Part shown: one piece after another, positions 40,893 to 46,959 of the stretch
Position numbering within the stretch: position 1 is the stretch's first letter
How the letters are laid out: every line of letters begins with the position of its first letter
Source: Pirellulales bacterium
GTDB lineage: Bacteria; Planctomycetota; Planctomycetia; Pirellulales; Lacipirellulaceae
Length of the DNA: 46,959 nucleotides
Assembly: GCA_020849945.1 (NCBI GenBank)
Contig: JADZFK010000040.1
Location: forward strand, 1 to 46,959
Direction of reading: 5' to 3'
Notes under the pieces: generated by a model
The model's input: only the letters and a program-made list of their open reading frames with translations
What the model was told of the DNA's origin: nothing
Database searches by the model: none
Translations under genes and position numbers: made by a program

Positions 40893-41472
40893 TGTTGCTG
40901 CCCCTGCAGTGATTAACCCCAAGTCATAGCCCTCCAGAATCTGCGGAGCCGAGGGGTATTATACCCCCACCCCCCCACCCTTGTCAATCGTCAAAGAGTT
41001 GTTTTTTGATGGCCAATAAGCTTTTCTGTTTGACAAGAGAACTAGCTGGTCCCGTACGGAGTACCTTTCTGGGATGCAGCAATGTGAGTCTATGCGAATA
41101 CTTGCATCTAGCTTTCAGGCCCTTATGAAAATTCGTATCGCCCAAGTTCGTGAGACCCATGAATCAAGAACCCAAGCTTGCAAGCTAGCACCACTTAACC
41201 CTGCAATTCTCGAAGTTAAGTTTTCAGACAGCCTCTATGAGGCCGATTCGAAACTGAAATCGTTGTCAATCTTAAAGCTCGGGGGCGTCTCCCGCGTGAG
41301 GGGCCGCTGGTTTTGTTTGTCCGTTGGGCTTTGCGGCTTTGCGGCTGTTTTTCAAGCCAACGTTGACCCGGCTTCTGAAAGTCTCGATACTTGAGGGGTT
41401 CTCCCCTGTGCGGGTATTGCGTGTCGTGCATGGGGTTTGTTGCGGATTCTCTGGGGTCTTGTGACGTCGTTT
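40893..41472. other. 580-bp gap, no supported gene
   Basis: It holds the upstream regions of the DUF1573-like operon (left) and proA (right). A C-rich stretch (ACCCCCACCCCCCCACCC) occurs near 40964-40981. A 106-codon plus-strand open frame (41074-41394) has no family match or ribosome-binding site. The first half is AT-rich like the operon; GC rises toward proA. Confidence 0.5.
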
Positions 41473-42747
41473 ATGGCCGTGGCTGCCGAACCCAACTTGG
41501 ATCGTTACTGCACCGACGTGGCGTTGCGTGCCAAGCGAGCGGCTGCGCGGTTGAGTAACACGTCCACGGCGGTGAAGAACGAATGGCTGCGTCTTAGCGC
41601 AGAGCGGCTGCGCGAGCAAGAGTTGCAGATCGTGGAAGCGAATGCCCGCGACCTGGCGGCCGCGCCGGGCTATGGGCTTAGCGACGCGGCGATCGATCGC
41701 TTGCGGCTGGGGCGGGCGCGGATAGAGGAAATTGCGGCGGGGCTCGAGCATATCGCGGCCCTGCCTGACCCGATCGGGGAAGTGATTCGCACGACCCATC
41801 GGCCGAACGGCTTGCAAATCGATAAGGTGCGGGTACCGCTGGGCGTGGTTTTTTTCATATACGAATCGCGGCCGAACGTAACGGCCGATGCGGCAGGCAT
41901 TTGCGTGAAGAGTGGAAATGCGGTGATCCTGCGTGGAGGCAAGGAGGCCTTGCATTCGAGCCAGGCGATCGTCGAGCAGTTGGCGGAAGCGGGGCGCGAG
42001 GCGGGGCTTCCCGCCGACGCGGTGCAACTGGTTGCGACCACCGATCGGGAGGCCGTCGGCAAGTTTCTGGCGTTACCGCAGTTTATCGACTTGGCGATCC
42101 CACGTGGCGGGGAAGGGCTGATCCGCCGCGTAGCAGCCGAAGCTCAGATGCCTGTGATCAAGCATTTCACGGGCAATTGCCATGTGTACGTCGATTCCGA
42201 AGCCGACCTCGCCATGGCGACGAACATTTTGCTCAACAGCAAGTGCCAGCGGATGGGGGTATGCAATGCGGCCGAGTCGTTGCTGGTACATGCCGACGTC
42301 GCTGCCGAATTTCTGCCGAGGATTGGGCAGGAGCTTTGCGAACGAGGCGTTGAAATTCGCGGCGACGAGCGGACGTGCGAGCTGATCCCTTCGGCCAAGC
42401 CCGCCACGGAAGCCGATTACGCCGCCGAGTTTCTTGGGCCGATCATTTCGTCGCGCGTGGTCGCCTCGTTGGAGGAAGCGATCGAGCACATTAACCGATA
42501 CGGTTCCCAACACACCGATGCCATCGTGACCAACAACGAGGCTTCGGCCGGCATCTTTGCGGCCCGGGTCGATAGCTCGGCGGTAATGATCAACGCCAGC
42601 ACCCGGTTTAACGATGGCGGCCAGTTCGGCCTAGGGGCCGAGATCGGCATCAGTACCGACAAGTTTCACGCCCGCGGACCGTGTGGTTTGGAAGAACTTA
42701 CCAGTTACAAGTATTTGGTTTACGGAACGGGCCAGGTACGTGAGTAA
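41473..42747 (+). CDS. proA: Gamma-glutamyl phosphate reductase
   Basis: 424 residues. NADPH-dependent reduction of gamma-glutamyl phosphate to glutamate semialdehyde, the second step of proline synthesis. ALDH-fold motifs: [66 protein letters not shown], catalytic Cys in [14 protein letters not shown], and [25 protein letters not shown]. The ATG at 41473 gives the usual length; the open frame above it (from 41437) has no conserved residues. proB is not nearby. Confidence 0.96.
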   Translation: MAVAAEPNLDRYCTDVALRAKRAAARLSNTSTAVKNEWLRLSAERLREQELQIVEANARDLAAAPGYGLSDAAIDRLRLGRARIEEIAAGLEHIAALPDPIGEVIRTTHRPNGLQIDKVRVPLGVVFFIYESRPNVTADAAGICVKSGNAVILRGGKEALHSSQAIVEQLAEAGREAGLPADAVQLVATTDREAVGKFLALPQFIDLAIPRGGEGLIRRVAAEAQMPVIKHFTGNCHVYVDSEADLAMATNILLNSKCQRMGVCNAAESLLVHADVAAEFLPRIGQELCERGVEIRGDERTCELIPSAKPATEADYAAEFLGPIISSRVVASLEEAIEHINRYGSQHTDAIVTNNEASAGIFAARVDSSAVMINASTRFNDGGQFGLGAEIGISTDKFHARGPCGLEELTSYKYLVYGTGQVRE

Positions 42748-43117
42748 CTACCCAAGGCAACCGGCGAATGTAGGAGGATGCGAGTACGATATCGCTAGAT
42801 TGATGAACCACAAAGAGCACGAAGAGCACCAAGCAAGACAGGAAATTGGGTATTCAGTCTTCAACTGGCCGGAGCAGTTATTTCGCATCTTCAAGGAACC
42901 AACTTATTCGTTGCAACGCGCATGGGCACCCCAGCATGGATGCCACGATTCATGCTCCATTACCTTCGTGTTCTTGTGGCTTAACTTAGCGCTGTAGTAC
43001 TAGGAGTGTGTTTGGAAATAGCCTTGGAACTATCTCCCTCGGGGGCATTGATATCCACATAAGTTGAATGACTTGATGAATTTGCGATGGGAGCGTAACA
43101 GTTCCATTCGAGTGTAC

Positions 43118-43138
43118 TCATCTCGCTCCGCGAGATGA
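43118..43138. repeat. Short perfect hairpin
   Basis: TCATCTCGC-TCC-GCGAGATGA: 9-bp perfect arms around a 3-nt loop. No T run follows on either side, so a terminator role is uncertain. It lies about 55 bp left of the 95-bp repeat copy 2. Confidence 0.7.
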
Positions 43139-43193
43139 CTTTCCGCTCGCGGAGAGGTTGTGATGTTTTGGAAAGTGGGCAACTGGTTTCAGT

Positions 43194-43285
43194 ACAAGTG
43201 GTAGAGATGATCGGTGAAAACAGCGGCCTGGCGGCCGCCGCTAACTTGAATTGACATTTCATCACAAGCTCGGAGCGAGCGGAGT
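43194..43285. repeat. 95-bp dispersed repeat, copy 2 (inverted relative to copy 1)
   Basis: ACAAGTGGTAGAGATGATCGG, then CAGCGGCCTGGCGGCCGCCG, then GACATTTCATCACAAGCTCG. It is the reverse complement of 28805-28899 with a few substitutions. It lies in the gap upstream of fliM. Confidence 0.88.
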
Positions 43286-43368
43286 ACGGTAATCAGTTCA
43301 ATTTGTGTTGATCCCCATGCCCTGATCGGGAGAGGGAATGGTGTGACTCGTCAGCAACGGAGTGCATG

Positions 43369-44358
43369 ATGGCTGAAGACGTACTGAGCCAGGCCGAAGT
43401 GGAAAGCCTACTCGGCTCGCTAGACAAGCGTGAGATAAAACCCGCGAGTTCGCCGCCGCCGGGGCGTGGGCGCAGCCGGGAGAAGATTTCGCCCTACGAT
43501 TTCAAGCGACCGGAGCGCGTCGGCAAAGAGCAGATGCGGTCGCTGCAAACAATGCACGAGGCGTTGGGCCGCAATTTTGGCGCCTCGCTTTCGGCCCTGT
43601 TGCGTACGATCGTCGAGGTCAAGCTCACCAGCGTCGATCAGCTAACGTACAGCGAGTTCGTCTTCAGTCTCGAAAACCCCACCTGCTTCAACCTGATCAA
43701 CGCGGCCCCGCTCGAAGGGCAGCTCATTCTGGATATCAACCTTTCGCTGCTCTTTCCGGTTATCGACCGCCTGCTCGGCGGCACCAGCGACCCGGCTTCC
43801 GTCGTTCGTCGGCCGCTCACCGAAATCGAGTTGCGGCTCGTCTCGCGGATCACCGATCTGTTCTGCCATGAACTCAAAGCGGCCTGGGAGAATGTGCTTG
43901 AACTCACCCTTTCGATCGACCGGGTGGAAAGCAATCCGCAATTGGTGCAGATTGTGCCGCCGAACGAAGTCGTGGTGCTGGTGAGTTTCGAGATTCTGCT
44001 CGGCGATGCCCGCGGGATGATGAACTTGTGCATACCGTTCAATTCGATCGAACGGATCAGCACACGGCTTTCCGCGAATAGTTGGATCAGCTATGGCAAA
44101 CGGTTGGCTTCGAAGGAAACGGCCCAGCAGATCAGCAATCAGTTGGGCGAGGCCCTGGTGGAAGTGGTCGTCGACCTGGCCGATACCAACATTTCCACAG
44201 CCGACCTGATCAGCCTCCGCGTGGGTGATATCATCGCCACGGAAAAGGACGTGGCCCTTCCGCTCGTGGTGTCGGTGGAAGGCAGCCCAAAGTTTCATGC
44301 CCGGCCGGGCGTATTCAAAGGCCGGAAGGCAATTCAGGTGACCGGGCCGATTTCGTGA
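43369..44358 (+). CDS. fliM: Flagellar motor switch protein FliM
   Basis: 329 residues. C-ring protein that binds phospho-CheY and switches rotation. The N-terminal CheY-binding peptide is present (DVLSQAEVESLLGSL), then the linker, the middle domain (ISPYDFKRPERVGKEQMRSLQTMHEALGRNFGASLSALLRTIVEV ... GQLILDINLSLLFPVIDRLLGG) and the C-terminal SpoA-like domain (LADTNISTADLISLRVGDIIATEKDV...). Start: an ATG at 43366 and one at 43369 are adjacent; the second has GGAG at better spacing (6 nt). No other flagellar gene is in the window, as is often seen in planctomycetes, where flagellar genes are scattered. Confidence 0.95.
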   Translation: MAEDVLSQAEVESLLGSLDKREIKPASSPPPGRGRSREKISPYDFKRPERVGKEQMRSLQTMHEALGRNFGASLSALLRTIVEVKLTSVDQLTYSEFVFSLENPTCFNLINAAPLEGQLILDINLSLLFPVIDRLLGGTSDPASVVRRPLTEIELRLVSRITDLFCHELKAAWENVLELTLSIDRVESNPQLVQIVPPNEVVVLVSFEILLGDARGMMNLCIPFNSIERISTRLSANSWISYGKRLASKETAQQISNQLGEALVEVVVDLADTNISTADLISLRVGDIIATEKDVALPLVVSVEGSPKFHARPGVFKGRKAIQVTGPIS

Positions 44359-44533
44359 AGCCAGCATCCGGCCGAAGCCCGTGGCGTTTTGGCGGCCGAA
44401 CCGCCGACTCCGGCCGTCGGCCAAGGGAAGCATCGCACTTGTATTTGGGGATGCCCGCTTTGCGGTATTCCGGTCTTGGCGCTGTCATCCGGCTCGAAGG
44501 TTGCTGCTCCGCGCGATATGCTGGAGGATACCT

Positions 44534-45073
44534 ATGATGGCCAAGCCCCCCCACAACACGAGTTCCCAAGCGAAGCCCGCCAAGCATGCCAAGGGTGCGA
44601 AAAACGCTAAGGACGGCGAGGATAAGAACGAACGCGTTATTTCCGAGAACCGCAAAGCCCGGCACAACTACCATGTCCTCGATACGCTCGAGTGCGGCAT
44701 TGTGCTGGTCGGCAGCGAAGTGAAGAGCCTCCGTGCGGGCGGCCTTTCACTCGATGAGGCATACGCTCGCGTCGAACACGACGAGGTTTGGCTCTTTGGC
44801 GCGAACATCGCCGAGTATGCGTATTCGCACGGCCTGAATCATGAGCCGAAGCGGCCTCGCAAGTTGCTGCTCCATCGCCGCGAAATGAACAAGTTTGCCG
44901 GCAAAGCCTCGGAGAAGGGGTTTACGCTCGTGCCGCTCAAAATGTATTTCAAAGCCGGTCGTGCTAAGGTCCTGCTTGGCGTGTGCAAGGGAAAACAGAC
45001 TCACGACAAACGCGAATCCATCAAGCAGCGCGATACGAAACGTGAAATCGATCGCGCGATGCGCAAACGTTAA
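44534..45073 (+). CDS. smpB: SsrA-binding protein SmpB
   Basis: 179 residues. Binds tmRNA and brings it to stalled ribosomes in trans-translation. Conserved motifs: ENRKARHNYHVLDTLECGIVLVGSEVKSLRAGGLSLDEAYARV, EYAYSHGLNHEPKRPRKLLLHRREMNKFAGKASEKGFTLVPLKMYFKAGRAKVLLGVCKGKQTHDKRESIKQRDTKREIDRAM, with the Lys/Arg-rich tail. N-terminal to this is a low-complexity extension of about 30 residues (PAKHAKGAKNAKDG...). The ATG at 44534 has GGAGG six nucleotides upstream; ATG 44537 is also possible. No tmRNA is visible nearby. Confidence 0.96.
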   Translation: MMAKPPHNTSSQAKPAKHAKGAKNAKDGEDKNERVISENRKARHNYHVLDTLECGIVLVGSEVKSLRAGGLSLDEAYARVEHDEVWLFGANIAEYAYSHGLNHEPKRPRKLLLHRREMNKFAGKASEKGFTLVPLKMYFKAGRAKVLLGVCKGKQTHDKRESIKQRDTKREIDRAMRKR

Positions 45074-45197
45074 CCGCCAGGCAAGCGGTCTGCAGCGAAG
45101 GGGTCGGGACCATGTTTTCGGTCATGAGATGAAGGTGCATGCGAAGCTAGTACAACAGTGCCAAATCAAACCATCAAGCGGCTGTGTTGATTCTTTA

Positions 45198-45297
45198 TAG
45201 CCCGGCCCTCTGGGCCGGACGACCGGGTATAGGAACCCATGCCAGTTCGCCGAGCCGAGACGGCTCGGCTATATATATATACGAGGCACAGAGCCTC
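45198..45297. repeat. Cluster of short hairpins in the smpB downstream gap
   Basis: TAGCCCGGCCCTCTGGGCCGG (45198-45218) is a CCGGCCC-tct-GGGCCGG hairpin that shares its TAGCCCGGCC edge with the hyp-gene repeats. GCCGAGCCG-aga-CGGCTCGGC (45249-45269) is a second perfect hairpin, followed by a short AT run (TATATATATATA) and a GAGGC...GCCTC pair. The rest of the gap 45074-45697 has no gene I can support. Confidence 0.7.
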
Positions 45298-45697
45298 GGA
45301 GAAAACCAGTAGCTAGTACCCCTACCACCATGAAAGGCGGAAAACACCCTGTCTCGTAGCTACGGGCGGTTGGCCTTGCTTCAAACGATCTCTTGGCTTG
45401 TTCTCCGTGACCTCGGTGTGCTCCGTGGTGAGAAATCCGGGTTAGCCGTCCGTATCTTCGCACGTTGCGAAGAGCTTGTTCAGTTGTCTGTACACCACGC
45501 CAATACGGCCTTCGCATGCAATATCCTGAACAGGAGAAAACAGAGTTCACAGAGAATTCTTGACCCGTAACGAGTTGCGATGCAGCCCCGATTGTGCCCT
45601 CTGCTCCGTTCTTTCTGTTTCCTCCTGTTCAATCAATTGGGTTGCGGGCACAGCCCGCGCTGTGTTCTTTGTGGTTCTTCAGCCTAACGCGGTTGCA

Positions 45698-46959
45698 CTA
45701 GAACGGGGCCGCTTCGGCTTCTTTGGCCGCATCGCCGGGCGTCGCGCTGGGCACGGCTTTGTTGATCGCCAGGGCCATCGTGCGTATCGATTCCGCTATG
45801 TTGGGATCGACGGAACCTTTCTTGTCGGCCGTAATCGTAATGACCGGATTGATGGCCGCCAGCAAGGCATCCACCTTGGCTTGCGGATCGGCTGCGAGCG
45901 CGGGTTTGACTTTGCTCAGCGCGGTACGCAGGTCGGTTAGCCGAGAGAGCGTGATCCGCCGCTGGAAGGCATTGGGGTCGAAAGTGCTCTCGCTGCCCGA
46001 GCCCGGACCCATTCCGCCAGGAAAGCTGGCTGCCGGAAATGTGCTGATGCCGCCGCCGAGAATCTTTTTCTGGAAATCGTCGGCCCGCTTGTCTTCCGCG
46101 GCCGCTACGTCGCGCGCCAATGCGAACAACGGTTCCACCGAGTCGGAGCCTTCGAGCTTGATGTCCTTGTAATCGAGCTTATCGAGCAATGCGACGGCCG
46201 CGCAACGGTCGTCGATGGACTTGTTCGTAACCGACAGTTTCACAAGGGCGTCGTGGATGGCCTTCCGATCGCCCACCGTGCCAAGACGCGCAAGCGCGCT
46301 CGCCGCCCGATACCGTAGCCATGCGTAGGATCCGCGGTCCATTTCCTGGATCGGCTTGTCGTGCGTCACAAGCTTCAGCAGCGAACCCTGCATCGCCTCG
46401 ATCGACTCCTTCGTAAGCGAGTTATTCAACTGGGCATGGCGCTCCAGGCCAACCAGTGCGCCCAATATCACCGAAGGCGGGAATTGGTTCCCCGTCGTCG
46501 CCGTACTAACCACTTTGACGAGCGCATTCGTCGCCTTGGCATAAGGCTTCGGCGGCGTCCGACCATCGGGCGAATACTTTTCATCCAACTGCCCAACGAT
46601 CAGGATCGCGTTGTAGCGCGCGGTCGGATGACACGGCGGATTCTGGGCCGTAACGATCTTGCCCACCTGGGTGAACGTCAGGTCGGTAAGCTCTCGTTGA
46701 AGCTCGGCGTTCGAAGTCTTCAACAGATAGACCTTGAACAACTCCTCGCGCAGCTTCCCAATTTCACCCAGTTTGTTCGGGGCCGTTTGCGTCATGGCCG
46801 GGAAGTGGTACTTCGTGAAATAGTCGTTAAACTTCTCTTTGTTAGCGGCGTAGGTGGCGGCATCGCGCACGCATTGCTGCGCAATCGCCCGATGGGCTCG
46901 AGCCTGTTCGTCGATCGGCAGTTCAAGGTATTCTTGGGCGAATCCCAAGCTGGCGGCAC
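45698..46959 (-). CDS. Large protein of unknown function, C-terminal part (5' end outside window)
   Basis: At least 420 codons, open to the right edge of the window; the first visible residues (AASLGFAQEYLEL) look like the end of a signal peptide region, but no start is certain. Helix-rich sequence with repeated Leu/Ala patterns (YAWLRYRAASALARLGTVGDRKAIHDALVKL, RCAAVALLDKL), which resemble HEAT-like repeats, then a Gly/Pro/Ser linker (GGGISTFPAASFPGGMGPGSGS) and a C-terminal helical domain. The C-terminal tail is Glu/Ala-rich. This looks like a planctomycete envelope or secretion-related protein of unknown role. Confidence 0.65.
   Translation of the reverse strand, partial: AASLGFAQEYLELPIDEQARAHRAIAQQCVRDAATYAANKEKFNDYFTKYHFPAMTQTAPNKLGEIGKLREELFKVYLLKTSNAELQRELTDLTFTQVGKIVTAQNPPCHPTARYNAILIVGQLDEKYSPDGRTPPKPYAKATNALVKVVSTATTGNQFPPSVILGALVGLERHAQLNNSLTKESIEAMQGSLLKLVTHDKPIQEMDRGSYAWLRYRAASALARLGTVGDRKAIHDALVKLSVTNKSIDDRCAAVALLDKLDYKDIKLEGSDSVEPLFALARDVAAAEDKRADDFQKKILGGGISTFPAASFPGGMGPGSGSESTFDPNAFQRRITLSRLTDLRTALSKVKPALAADPQAKVDALLAAINPVITITADKKGSVDPNIAESIRTMALAINKAVPSATPGDAAKEAEAAPF

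Larger units (their letters stand above)
42748..43368. other. 621-bp gap with repeats, no supported gene
   Basis: It contains an ACCACAAAGAGCACGAAGAG low-complexity stretch (about 42808-42832), a strong hairpin (43118-43138) and copy 2 of the 95-bp repeat (43194-43285). No open frame has a family match. The fliM gene starts at the right edge. Confidence 0.55.

Noticed and set aside
41074-41394. 106-aa plus-strand open frame before proA
   Set aside because: No start signal, mixed composition and no recognisable domain.
45074-45697. Possible tmRNA (ssrA) next to smpB
   Set aside because: I searched by eye for the tRNA-like ends and a tag reading frame and saw neither.

Overview
The window looks like the chromosome of a planctomycete, probably a Pirellulales-type relative. 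The evidence is inferred from gene content: two secreted proteins with C-terminal PEP-CTERM sorting tails, a solitary fliM, a planctomycete-style uronate isomerase, moderately high GC, many starts without a strong Shine-Dalgarno site, and gaps full of short palindromic repeats. No rRNA or taxonomic marker gene is present, so the assignment rests on family knowledge.

Layout. 1-6.1 kb: tRNA-Met with its terminator, a small lipoprotein-like peptide, an S8 (subtilisin-like) PEP-CTERM protease, a uronate isomerase and a second PEP-CTERM protein. 6.6-15.6 kb: phosphoglucomutase/phosphomannomutase, a beta-ketoacyl synthase, a DUF1844 protein, CTP synthase (pyrG), a methyltransferase-like protein and an enolase-superfamily enzyme. 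15.6-21.6 kb: a cyanophycin locus, with cyanophycin synthetase (cphA) divergent from an ABC transporter fused to a Cys4 motif and overlapping a DUF1854 gene. 22.3-34.8 kb: a same-strand, apparently complete bidirectional [NiFe]-hydrogenase locus of the group 3b (NAD(P)-linked, sulfhydrogenase-like) type. It has a DUF4405-like membrane protein, a maturation protease, hypA, a cyclic-nucleotide-binding protein, the beta/gamma/delta/alpha subunits, then hypB, hypF, hypC, hypD and hypE. 35.0-38.2 kb: thioredoxin reductase and a CstA-family transporter. 38.4-40.9 kb: a visibly AT-richer three-gene operon of exported or membrane-anchored proteins of unknown role, including a DUF1573-like protein. 41.5-47.0 kb: proA, fliM, smpB and the C-terminal part of a large planctomycete-type protein.

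How the genes fit together. The hydrogenase block encodes catalytic subunits, electron-transfer subunits and the whole cofactor-assembly pathway: HypF/HypE make CN ligands, HypC/HypD assemble Fe(CN)2CO, HypA/HypB insert nickel, and the protease trims the large-subunit C-terminus. It could work as a self-contained H2/NAD(P)H module. The cphA/ABC/DUF1854 block would store nitrogen as the Asp-Arg polymer cyanophycin.

The most unusual feature is a set of short palindromic repeat families. They fill the gaps and also sit inside genes without breaking the frame: in the methyltransferase-like gene (13801-13914), the hydrogenase maturation protease (23107-23207) and hypD (33457-33516). Another copy appears to supply the hypF stop codon. 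This resembles the protein-invading palindromic elements known from Rickettsia, and I regard it as the best candidate here for something not previously described.
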